Shown: in pieces, positions 15,995 through 24,667 of the stretch
How the letters are laid out: every line of letters begins with the position of its first letter
Numbering within the stretch: position 1 is the stretch's first letter
Assembly: GCF_030433855.1 (NCBI RefSeq)
Contig: NZ_JARUXC010000014.1
Coordinates: 36,553 to 100,552, forward strand
DNA: 64,000 bases
DNA from: Agreia sp. PsM10
Lineage (GTDB): Bacteria > Actinomycetota > Actinomycetes > Actinomycetales > Microbacteriaceae
Reading direction: 5' to 3'
Made by a program: the position numbers and the translations under genes
The notes under the pieces: generated by a model
The model's input: only the letters and a program-made list of their open reading frames with translations
What the model was told of the DNA's origin: nothing
The model's database searches: none

Positions 15995-16013
15995 TGCAGT
16001 AAGGCTAACCCAC
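15995..16013. promoter_or_regulatory. Candidate DtxR/IdeR-type iron box
   Basis: The 19-mer TGCAGTAAGGCTAACCCAC matches the DtxR operator core AAGGCTAACC closely and the outer half-sites weakly (13 of 19 positions against TTAGGTTAGGCTAACCTAA, counted by eye). It lies just upstream of an AT-rich promoter-like stretch on the minus strand. A DtxR-family regulator is encoded at 19240-19932. Confidence 0.4.
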
Positions 16014-16048
16014 GAACGGCGTACCACAAATTCGTGGCACGCCGTTCG
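16013..16048 (-). terminator. Hairpin terminator after the NlpC/P60 gene
   Basis: CGAACGGCGT at 16013-16022 pairs with ACGCCGTTCG at 16039-16048, extended by CAC/GTG inside. It lies 47 bp beyond the stop codon of the NlpC/P60 gene. There is no strong T-run. Confidence 0.6.
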
Positions 16049-16095
16049 GGTGAGCTGTAACCGATTGTTCACAAACCGGCCAGCGACGATTGCAT

Positions 16096-17055
16096 CTAGA
16101 CGATGCGCACGAAATAGTAGCTGCCCCAGAGCGCGCGGTGCTCGACCATGCGGCCCCAATCGGGCGAGTCGATCACTCCGCCGGCTCCGTCGTAGATGCC
16201 GATGTGGTACATCGGCCACACCACGAGGTCGCCCGGCTGGGCGTCTTCGGGCGAGACGCGAATTCCCATGGCCGCCTGGTTTCCGACGATGCGCGGCAGG
16301 TAGATGCCGAACTGGCCGAACACGTACTGGGTGAGCCCGTCGCATCCGAAACCGGCCTCGGGGGTGGCGCCGGCGCTGTATGGAACGACGCCGACGAACT
16401 GCTCGGCGTAGTCGACGACGGCCTGGCCGCTGTAGGAGCCGGAGGGCGGGTTGACGGCGAAGGTTCCGGTGGCGGGGGCCTCGGCGGAGGCGGTCGAGGC
16501 TGCGGCCGTGCTGGCTTCAGTGGCGGCGACCGCGGCCGCGGCGGCGTCGCGCGCTGCCTGCAGCTCTTCGCTCGTGGGAGCGGTGTAGGCGTCGCGGCTC
16601 ACGGCCAGCGCCGCGGCGGTGTCGTCGACCGTGATGCTCTGCGCAGCTCCGGCCAAGTCGGTGGAATTGTTCGCATCGAAACCCGCGGTGCCGTTGCCGA
16701 ATGCGTAGGCGGGCAGCGCCATCGTGGCGATGAGGCCCAGGGCGAAGGTCATGACGACCCCACCCGCGACGTTGCGGCGGGTCGGTTTCTTGAAGCGGCG
16801 CGGCGGGGCGGTCTGCACGGTCGCCTTGGCGACGGGTGCGGATGCGCGGGGCGCCGCGATGATCGACGTCGCCGAGCGGGTCACCGCCGTGGTGGGTCGC
16901 GGCACCGACGGAACGATGTCGGACTCGGACTCGCGACGCTCGCGGCGCGATCCGGGCACTGCGGCCGTGCGGCTCACACCGGCTGGGGTGTCGATCGAGG
17001 TGTTCGGGTTCTGCTGGTCGTTCGGGGCGTCCAGCGGCTCACGAAGTTCGGTCAA
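16096..17055 (-). CDS. NlpC/P60-family peptidoglycan hydrolase, membrane-anchored or secreted
   Basis: A 319-residue protein. A long Ser/Arg-rich N-terminus is followed by a hydrophobic segment (VAGGVVMTFALGLIATMALPAYA) that acts as signal or anchor, an Ala-rich linker, and a C-terminal NlpC/P60 domain with catalytic cysteine in GFGCDGLTQYVFGQFG and histidine in PMYHIGIYDG. Such enzymes cut D-Glu-mDAP or related bonds in wall peptides. The usual DCSGL is here GCDGL, an unusual pair of substitutions next to the nucleophile. The TTG at 17055 is preferred over ATG at 17085 because GGAGG stands eight bases before it. Confidence 0.82.
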   Translation of the reverse strand: MTELREPLDAPNDQQNPNTSIDTPAGVSRTAAVPGSRRERRESESDIVPSVPRPTTAVTRSATSIIAAPRASAPVAKATVQTAPPRRFKKPTRRNVAGGVVMTFALGLIATMALPAYAFGNGTAGFDANNSTDLAGAAQSITVDDTAAALAVSRDAYTAPTSEELQAARDAAAAAVAATEASTAAASTASAEAPATGTFAVNPPSGSYSGQAVVDYAEQFVGVVPYSAGATPEAGFGCDGLTQYVFGQFGIYLPRIVGNQAAMGIRVSPEDAQPGDLVVWPMYHIGIYDGAGGVIDSPDWGRMVEHRALWGSYYFVRIV

Positions 17056-17292
17056 GATCTGTACCTCCGGCACCTCTCGCAGCATCTAGGGTGCCGCCCC
17101 GTCCCACTGAATTGTCTGCGGGTCACGCTCGCCGAGAGACGGGGGAAAGAGGTGTCTCGACGCCGTCCAAGGCCGGGATGTGGCCGTCTGGACTCGTCCG
17201 ATGGTACGGGAGCGTTACCGTTTTGTCACCTTCGAAGGGACATTTTTAACGAATCGGTAACGGAGAAGATGAATGGATCTCAGCAAAAACCG

Positions 17293-19008
17293 CTACTTGA
17301 AGTCGGTGTCGAGGTTCACGTTGAGACCCTCGGTCGCGCTTCCCACGTCGATGTGCATGTGGGTGCACGAGTCGCTGAACTCCTTGAAGTTCTGCAGGTT
17401 CAACGAGATTCCGGCCGATGCGCGGCACTCGCTCTGGCCCAGGTTCGAGCCGGGAGGCATGATCGGGTCGAGGGTCTCGGCGAACTTCACCGTGTTCGCA
17501 TCGGCGCCTGGAACGGAGGCCCCGTTGATCAGGTAGAAGTCCACAGCGTGGCCGCCACCGTTGATGTAGTGCGACGAACTCGTTCCGCCACCCTCGATCT
17601 GGCCGGTGCATTTGCGGTTGATGTCGCTCACCGCCACGGTGTTGAACGTGCGCACGGCGATCACCATCACCTGCAGGATGCGCAGGTCGATTCCGCAGTC
17701 GGGCTTCACGACGCCGTCGGCCAGTGCCTGGATCTCCGGGATGTGATCGGGTACAGAGCCCTTGAGCCTGCCGGCCGCGACGGCCGCCATCAGCTCCTGG
17801 GCGAGCTTCTGCGATTCCTTCGATACGTAGCTGTTCGTCGTCGAGTAGAGGGAGCCGGGGGCGCCCTCGGCGTAGAAGTCGTCGCGAACCGCGTTCAGCG
17901 CCGGCCCCTCGCCCACGGAGAGGTTCTGGCTGTCGGTCACGTCGCCGACGCTCTGCACCGCAGCGAAGTCCGACGGAGTCGCGAAGCCCAGCGACGGAAT
18001 CGACAGCGACACCACGAACAGGGCGGCGATCATCATCACGAAGCCGGCCAGAACGCGGCGCTTGATCGGCTGCGAGCGGGCGTGCGACACGAAGGTGCCG
18101 CTCGACGACGACATGAGCTCGGCGACGGGCACGGAGCGTCGCACCCGCGGCGAGGCGATGGGCACAGACGGAGGCGCCTCGTCGGCTCCCGACGTGGCGA
18201 GCGCGGAGATCGGTTCGGGTGCCACGTGGGGTTCGGCGAAGTCGACCTCGGCGCTCAGAACCGTCTCGGCCGCGATGTGCTCGGCGGTCTCGCCCTCGAC
18301 CACCGGATGCTGCGCCACCAGTTCGATCTCGAGAGGCACGGTCTCGAGATTGGCGACGGCGAGCATCCGCTCGTCGACGGCAGGCTCGATCGCCGTCTCT
18401 CCGCTGGCTTCGATCACCGTCTCGACGGGAGTCTCAGCCACCGTCTCGACGGCGGGCTCGGGTGCCGGTTCCGGCGTCGGCTCGGGGGCCGGCTCGTGCG
18501 TCACCGCGGTGTCGACGTCGATGGGGGCCGCGGCGCGTGCGCGGCGCGCACGCCGAGAGGTCGGGGCGTCGGCGGCGGGAGGAGCCTCCGGCTGCGGCGT
18601 CTCCACGAGCTCGGCGACGACGACGGGCTCCGGCGCTGGCGCGAGCTCCGGCTCGGCCGCGGGATCCGGCTCCGGCACAGCCTCCGGCTCGACGAGGCGA
18701 ACCGTCTCGACCACGGGCTGCGGCGCAACGGGCGCGACGGGCCCGGCCACGGCATCCGGAACCCGATCGACGACGGCGGGCCGTTCGGAGTAGCGCTCGT
18801 CGAGCTCGCGCTCGCGCCGCTCGCGGCGGCTCAGCCCGGCGGCGGCCTGGGCTGCGGCGGCGCGGTGCTGCGCCTCGGCCTCGGCTTCGGCCTGCTCGCG
18901 ATCGCGCAGCTGCCGGCGGCTCAGCGGAGCGGCGGGCGGAGCCGTGCGTGAATCGCGGCGTCGTCGAGGATGCTCGACGTTCTTCTGCGATTCAGCGGGT
19001 TCGACCAC
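17293..19008 (-). CDS. Membrane-anchored protein with C-terminal LAS/M15-like peptidase domain
   Basis: A 571-residue protein. The first 280 residues are low-complexity, rich in Pro, Glu, Ala and Arg (SRRQLRDREQAEAEAEAQ, then long PEP/VETV runs), probably cytoplasmic. A single hydrophobic helix (RRVLAGFVMMIAALFVVSLS) follows at about 330-350, then an exported domain with SSSHYINGGGHAVDF and THMHIDVG, which supply the His, Asp and His zinc ligands of LAS-type (M15, D-Ala-D-Ala carboxypeptidase-like) enzymes. A wall-peptide hydrolase role is therefore likely. The start is GTG at 19008. The neighbour downstream is another wall hydrolase. Confidence 0.7.
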   Translation of the reverse strand: MVEPAESQKNVEHPRRRRDSRTAPPAAPLSRRQLRDREQAEAEAEAQHRAAAAQAAAGLSRRERRERELDERYSERPAVVDRVPDAVAGPVAPVAPQPVVETVRLVEPEAVPEPDPAAEPELAPAPEPVVVAELVETPQPEAPPAADAPTSRRARRARAAAPIDVDTAVTHEPAPEPTPEPAPEPAVETVAETPVETVIEASGETAIEPAVDERMLAVANLETVPLEIELVAQHPVVEGETAEHIAAETVLSAEVDFAEPHVAPEPISALATSGADEAPPSVPIASPRVRRSVPVAELMSSSSGTFVSHARSQPIKRRVLAGFVMMIAALFVVSLSIPSLGFATPSDFAAVQSVGDVTDSQNLSVGEGPALNAVRDDFYAEGAPGSLYSTTNSYVSKESQKLAQELMAAVAAGRLKGSVPDHIPEIQALADGVVKPDCGIDLRILQVMVIAVRTFNTVAVSDINRKCTGQIEGGGTSSSHYINGGGHAVDFYLINGASVPGADANTVKFAETLDPIMPPGSNLGQSECRASAGISLNLQNFKEFSDSCTHMHIDVGSATEGLNVNLDTDFK

Positions 19009-19239
19009 GGGGCTTGAGATCCTTCGACGCCATCAATGGCAGACATGTCCGACCGTCTGGGCGCAGAACGGGTCCGGGTAGTGCAGGAGACAGTCGGAGG
19101 GCGCATCCTGATCCGGCGCTCCGCCGCCCGAACGAGCGGGGGAACTGTTCGAGGGTATGCGAATCTCCCTCATCTGTCACTCTGGCCCGGCCAGCTGTCA
19201 GGCCGCGACCAGCGCGCAGACAGGATGCGCTCCTGTCGG

Positions 19240-19932
19240 TCAGATGCCGACGAAGATGTGACCCGCGACCTCGTTGGGCAGTTCGAGGCCCTCGGGGAAG
19301 CCCTCGACCTCGACCAGAATGTACGAGCCGACCTGCGAGAACGCGGCCTTGTTGCCGGGAACCACGCCGAACTGCTTGAGCTGCAGCAGAAGCTCGGGGT
19401 CGACTTGCGCCGGCTCGCCGAGGCGGCGGATGGTCTTGGTCTGCGGACCGACGGCACCGTGGACGAGGCTGAGAAGGTTGACCACGCCGCGGGTGAACGG
19501 CACCGCTGCCGCGTCGCCGAATTCGTCGAGGCCGGGGATCGGGTTGCCGTAGGGCGACTCGGTGGGGTGATCGAGCATCTCGATGATGCGACGTTCGACC
19601 TGCTCGCTCATGACATGCTCCCAGCGGCATGCCTCTTCGTGCACGTACTCCCAGTCGAGCCCGATGACGTCGCTGAGCAGTCGCTCGGCGAGGCGGTGCT
19701 TGCGCATCACATGGACGGCCTTCGTGCGGCCGATGCCGGTGAGCTCGAGGTGGCGGTCTCCGGAGACCACGACGAGCCCGTCGCGCTCCATGCGGCCGAC
19801 CGTCTGAGAGACCGTGGGGCCTGAGTGGCCGAGGCGCTCCGAGATCCGAGCGCGCAGCGGAATGATGTTCTCCTCCTCCAGTTCGAGGATCGTGCGGAGA
19901 TACATCTCCGTGGTGTCAATGAGATCGGCCAA
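19240..19932 (-). CDS. DtxR/IdeR-family metal-dependent transcriptional repressor
   Basis: A 230-residue DtxR-type regulator. The N-terminal winged helix (ISERLGHSGPTVSQTVGRM) is followed by the metal-binding and dimerisation domain and a C-terminal SH3-like domain. All ligands of both metal sites of Corynebacterium DtxR stand at the same numbers: M10, H79, E83, H98, C102, E105 and H106. It should bind Fe(II) or Mn(II) and then repress promoters carrying iron boxes. It diverges from serC with an 88-bp gap. One candidate target is the box at 15995-16013. Confidence 0.92.
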   Translation of the reverse strand: MADLIDTTEMYLRTILELEEENIIPLRARISERLGHSGPTVSQTVGRMERDGLVVVSGDRHLELTGIGRTKAVHVMRKHRLAERLLSDVIGLDWEYVHEEACRWEHVMSEQVERRIIEMLDHPTESPYGNPIPGLDEFGDAAAVPFTRGVVNLLSLVHGAVGPQTKTIRRLGEPAQVDPELLLQLKQFGVVPGNKAAFSQVGSYILVEVEGFPEGLELPNEVAGHIFVGI

Positions 19933-19975
19933 CGATCACTCCTTAGGAAGTTGCGCACGTACGCCTCCACCATAA

Positions 19976-21133
<1,158 letters not shown>

Positions 21134-21181
21134 CGCTCGCGCCCCTGCCCTGCTCGAGCAGGCGCAGCTCTGAACGCAGAG

Positions 21182-21245
21182 AACGGGAGGAGATCCGCAC
21201 ATCCGACGCGAATAGCGCGTCGGATTGTCAGATCTCCTCCCGTTT
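21182..21245 (+). terminator. Long hairpin terminator after serC
   Basis: AACGGGAGGAGATC pairs with GATCTCCTCCCGTTT, and inside it ATCCGACGCG pairs with CGCGTCGGAT around AATAG. It lies between the serC stop and the DUF3027 gene and could also work on the other strand. Confidence 0.8.
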
Positions 21246-21274
21246 CAGTTCTGGATCGCCGGAAGTTGCCCTTC

Positions 21275-21338
21275 GACAGGCTCAGGGAACGACAGGCTCA
21301 GGGAACGACAGGATCAGGGAACGACAGGCTCAAGGAAG
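21275..21338. repeat. Four tandem 16-bp units of GACAGGCTCAGGGAAC
   Basis: Units run 21275-21290, 21291-21306, 21307-21322 (one change) and 21323-21338 (two changes). The same unit recurs at 41295-41344, 56010-56060 and 59664-59682. It is not a CRISPR array, because there are no spacers. Confidence 0.9.
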
Positions 21339-21351
21339 AGACGGCTGCTGC

Positions 21352-22077
21352 TCAACGCAGGTCTTCGGGCGCGTCCTCGTCGTAGTAGACGCTCGAGCGG
21401 GGCTCGGAGTCGTCGAGGTCGACGACCGTGAGGCCCTCTTCGTCGACGTCGACGGCCTGCTCGGGCGCAGCCTCGCGAGGCGCGTCGTCGCCGCGGACGA
21501 GAACCGACGCGTCGAGAACGGCGGCCTCGGCATGCTCGTGCACGGCGTCGTCGAGAACATCGTCGTCGAGGATGTGGTCATCGAGGTCGAGTTCGTCGTC
21601 GATGTCCTCATCGTCGGAGTCGACATCTGCCTCGTCGTCGAAGTCCTCATCGTCGTCGTCTTCCGCGAGCGCGGCAGCGTGCTCCTGGGCGAGCTTGTAG
21701 TCCTCGAGCCGCTCGGACCACGGAGTCCACTCCGGAGCGAGCACAGCGCCCTCGCCGGGAAGCAGTTCGGTCTCGAGCACATTGGGCTCGCTCTCGCCGT
21801 CGATGCGGGAGAGCGTCGCCGTCCAGTGCCAGTCGGGGTACCCGGGCATCAGCGAGGCGAAGTGCAGGCTGAGCACGTGCTCATCGTGGGTGGTGTGCCC
21901 CACGACCGCGCCGATGGTCGTCGCCGGCGTGATCTCGAGCAGCGCAGCGCGCGCCTGATCGATGGCGGCGAGCAGAACGGGGTCTGCCTCGAACTGCACG
22001 GGCGCCTCGACGGCCTCGGTCTCGGGCTCGACCTCTGCGTCGGACGAGCCGTCAGGGGTCGGATCGGAGTGCTGCAC
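21352..22077 (-). CDS. DUF3027 family protein
   Basis: A 241-residue protein of the actinobacterial DUF3027 family. The recognisable core is residues 30-135: FEADPVLLAAIDQARAALLEI, then GHTTHDEHVLSLHFASLMPGYPDWHWTATLSRI and LLPGEGAVLAPEWTPWSERL. The C-terminal hundred residues are an extremely acidic Asp/Glu tail. The biochemical role is unknown. It follows the cold-shock gene with a six-base gap, an arrangement common in the group, so the pair is probably an operon. Confidence 0.85.
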   Translation of the reverse strand: MQHSDPTPDGSSDAEVEPETEAVEAPVQFEADPVLLAAIDQARAALLEITPATTIGAVVGHTTHDEHVLSLHFASLMPGYPDWHWTATLSRIDGESEPNVLETELLPGEGAVLAPEWTPWSERLEDYKLAQEHAAALAEDDDDEDFDDEADVDSDDEDIDDELDLDDHILDDDVLDDAVHEHAEAAVLDASVLVRGDDAPREAAPEQAVDVDEEGLTVVDLDDSEPRSSVYYDEDAPEDLR

Positions 22078-22083
22078 CGGTGT

Positions 22084-22464
22084 CTACGCGTCCAATTCGT
22101 CGGCGACCTTGCGCAGCAGCGCAGCGATCTTGCGGCTGTGCGCCGTGTCGGGGTAACGACCCCGCTTGAGGTTCGTTCCGATTCCGTCGAGCACCTTCAC
22201 GAGGTCTTCGACGATGATCGACATGTCGTCGGCCGGCTTGCGGCTGAGCTTCACGAGGCTGGGCGGTGCTTCGAGCACGCGCACCGAAAGGGCCTGGGCG
22301 CCGCGCTTGCCGTCGGCGATGCCGAACTCGAGCTTCGTGCCGGCCTTGACCGTCGTACCTGCGGGCAGGGCTGACGCGTGCAGAAAGACCTCTGAGCCGT
22401 CATCGGAACTGATGAAGCCGAAGCCCTTCTCGTCGTCGTAGAACTTGACCTTGCCGGTAGGCAT
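22084..22464 (-). CDS. Cold-shock-domain protein with C-terminal extension
   Basis: A 126-residue protein whose first 65 residues are a CspA-like cold-shock domain with RNP-1 KGFGFIS and RNP-2 VFLHASAL. An additional helical segment of about 55 residues (LSRKPADDMSIIVEDLVKVLDGI onward) follows, so it is not a plain CspA. It should bind single-stranded RNA or DNA. The ATG at 22464 has AAGGAG upstream. It is first in the pair with DUF3027 and diverges from the membrane gene at 22558. Confidence 0.9.
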   Translation of the reverse strand: MPTGKVKFYDDEKGFGFISSDDGSEVFLHASALPAGTTVKAGTKLEFGIADGKRGAQALSVRVLEAPPSLVKLSRKPADDMSIIVEDLVKVLDGIGTNLKRGRYPDTAHSRKIAALLRKVADELDA

Positions 22465-22557
22465 TCGCGGATCTCCTTGTGTGAATTCGGCTCGCTGAGT
22501 GGCGAGCGGGCACACGATAGCCTAACGGCCCCGCGCTGAGACCGTATCCTTGGAGCT

Positions 22558-22827
22558 GTGACAGACAAGCAGACACCGCCGGTTCGCTCCAGCGAGCGCA
22601 TCCTCGCGTACATGATCGCCGGCATCATCGGGGCGTCGCTGCTCTGCTTCGCGGCATTCCTCATCGCCTCTCTGGTGGGAGTGCGCGGCGAGGCACTGTC
22701 GCAGGGCATCTGGCCGGCTGTGGTGATCTTCCCTCTCATCGGCCTTCCCATCGGCCTCGTGCTGATCCTCGTGCTGCTCTTCATGAATCTCCGCCGCCGC
22801 GCCAAGGAGGCACCGAAGCCTCGATGA
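22558..22827 (+). CDS. Small two-helix membrane protein
   Basis: An 89-residue protein with hydrophobic helices at about 17-40 (AYMIAGIIGASLLCFAAFLI) and 52-75 (WPAVVIFPLIGLPIGLVLIL) and a basic, Pro-containing C-terminus. No family is recognised. Translation begins at GTG 22558; its TGA overlaps the ATG of the next gene (4 nt), so it is coupled to the helicase-associated protein. Confidence 0.75.
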   Translation: MTDKQTPPVRSSERILAYMIAGIIGASLLCFAAFLIASLVGVRGEALSQGIWPAVVIFPLIGLPIGLVLILVLLFMNLRRRAKEAPKPR

Positions 22828-24608
22828 GCGACACTCTCGCTCTCGCAGGTCGGCTCCAGCTCCTGGACGACGACCACCTGGTCGCGCTCGCCTCACTGAG
22901 GCTGCACGACGCCCGTGGCATCAAGGACTTCTTCGACCTCGCCGACAGGCTCCTCGATCCGGCGTCGATCGACGCGGCGCTCGCCGCCCTGCCCCGCCGC
23001 ACCCTCGCGGCCCTCGCGCATCCATCGCCCGACACCGACCCGGCAGACCTCGAGCCGGCGGCGCGCCTCTTCCTCACCGACGGCGAGACGCCGGGGCACG
23101 CTCTGGATGCCGTCACCCGGGTTCTCGGGTCGTGGCCCGACCGCGGTCTTCCGTCGCCCGAGCAGCTCGCCACCGAGCCCGCGCCGACAGACACCGATCA
23201 GGCCCAGCAGCGCGACACGAGCGACCGGATGGCCGCCGAGCGCGCGTTCACGGCGACGGCCGGCATCGCGGAGCTCATCCACGAGTTGCGCACGATGCCC
23301 GTGCGCGAACTGGCCAAGGGCGGCGTGGCAGCACCCGATGCGAAGCGGCTTCTGGCCTCGCTCGCCATCGCGCCCAACGATCTCGACGCGCTGCTGCGCA
23401 TCGCACGTCGCGCCGGCCTCGTGACGCTCGACGATCTCCTCTGGTCGACGACGGAGGAGGCGCTCCCCTGGCTTCTGAAGGGGTCTGCCGATCGGTGGGT
23501 CGCCCTGGCGACCTCGTGGCTCGACGCCCTCGCCGACGACATCGGAGAGGTTCTGCGCTCGCGCAGCCGCCGTCCGTGGGGCGCAGACGCGCAGCGCACC
23601 ATCGCGTACCTCTATCCGGCAGGCGGAGACGCCCTGCGCGGACGGGTGGCCTTCGTGCTCGACAGCGCCGAATACCTGGGCATCACGGCGAACGGCTACC
23701 CCGGCGCCGCCGCACGCGCCCTGCTCGACAACACCACGGAGCCGCTGTCGAGCGTGGCTGCGGCGCTCCTGCCCGCCGAGGTCTCGAACGTGTATCTGCA
23801 GCACGACCTCACGGTCATCGCGCCGGGCCCGCTGACTCCGGATGTCGACGTGCGGCTGAGAACGCTGGCCGACATCGAGGGCCGCGGCCTCGCATCCACG
23901 TACCGCATCTCGGCCGCCAGCGTGACCCGCGCTCTGGCCGAGGGCGAGACCGCCGAGGGCATCCTCTCGTTCTTCCGTTCCGTCTCGCTCACCGGTGTTC
24001 CCCAGCCCGTGGAGTACCTCGTCACCGAGGCCAGCTCCCGCTACGGCCGTTTGCGGGTCGGAGCGGGCAGCCCCGACGACGAGGCACGCGGCATCGCGAG
24101 CTATGTGCGCAGCGACGACGACTCGCTGCTCAGCACCCTCGCCGTCGACCACGGACTCGCCTCCCTCGGCCTCGAGCACGACGGCGCAGACCGGCTCACC
24201 AGCCGGTTCCCCTTCGACACGATGTTCTGGATGATCTCCGACGCGCGATACCCCGTCGTCGCGGAGCGGGCATCCGGGGCCACCTTCGCCCCCGTTCGCA
24301 CGCGCACCGCACCGCGGAAGGCCGCGCCGACCCCTCGCCCGTTCGTCGACCTCGTGGCCCGCCTGCGGGAGTCCGCGCACGCCGCCGGCGATGCGCCCGA
24401 GGCATGGATCGCGCGCCAGCTCGATGTCGCGATCAAGGCCAAGAGCCCCCTCGCGGTGAGCGTGGGCATGCCCGACGACAAGACCACGGTGTTCCTCGTG
24501 ACGCCGCTGTCGCTGGCGGCGGGTCGTCTGCGGGCGATCGACGAGAAGGCGGGAGTGGAGCGCACCCTTCCCCTACGCAACATCACCGCCGTCGCACCCG
24601 CGCCGTAA
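22824..24608 (+). CDS. Helicase-associated protein, partner of XPB (helicase_C_3 type)
   Basis: A 594-residue protein of the family that regularly precedes bacterial XPB helicases and carries the XPB/Ssl2-like N-terminal-type domain. No Walker motifs are present. The stretch VYLQHDLTVIAPGPLTPDVDVRLRTLADIE is the conserved core of the C-terminal domain, and ILSFFRSVSLTGVPQPVEYLV follows it. It probably assists the helicase gene that starts 59 bp downstream. Its own reaction is unknown; the early TLALAGRLQLLDDDHLVALAS region seems helical. Confidence 0.85.
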   Translation: MSDTLALAGRLQLLDDDHLVALASLRLHDARGIKDFFDLADRLLDPASIDAALAALPRRTLAALAHPSPDTDPADLEPAARLFLTDGETPGHALDAVTRVLGSWPDRGLPSPEQLATEPAPTDTDQAQQRDTSDRMAAERAFTATAGIAELIHELRTMPVRELAKGGVAAPDAKRLLASLAIAPNDLDALLRIARRAGLVTLDDLLWSTTEEALPWLLKGSADRWVALATSWLDALADDIGEVLRSRSRRPWGADAQRTIAYLYPAGGDALRGRVAFVLDSAEYLGITANGYPGAAARALLDNTTEPLSSVAAALLPAEVSNVYLQHDLTVIAPGPLTPDVDVRLRTLADIEGRGLASTYRISAASVTRALAEGETAEGILSFFRSVSLTGVPQPVEYLVTEASSRYGRLRVGAGSPDDEARGIASYVRSDDDSLLSTLAVDHGLASLGLEHDGADRLTSRFPFDTMFWMISDARYPVVAERASGATFAPVRTRTAPRKAAPTPRPFVDLVARLRESAHAAGDAPEAWIARQLDVAIKAKSPLAVSVGMPDDKTTVFLVTPLSLAAGRLRAIDEKAGVERTLPLRNITAVAPAP

Positions 24609-24667
24609 CGCGCAAGCCCCCGCCGTCGCGGGCCTGACGCCCCGTTCAGCGGGTAGGATCGTACGTT

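Noticed and set aside
17056..17292. ydaO (c-di-AMP) riboswitch before the NlpC/P60 gene
   Set aside because: Such genes often have one, but I could not find the conserved blocks of that motif. A covariance-model search would decide.
16090..18951. Open frame of 953 codons on the plus strand
   Set aside because: Antisense to two wall-hydrolase genes that have recognisable domains and good starts; composition is that of a shadow.
21275..21338. CRISPR array
   Set aside because: Units are directly adjacent without spacers and only 16 bp long; no cas genes are present.
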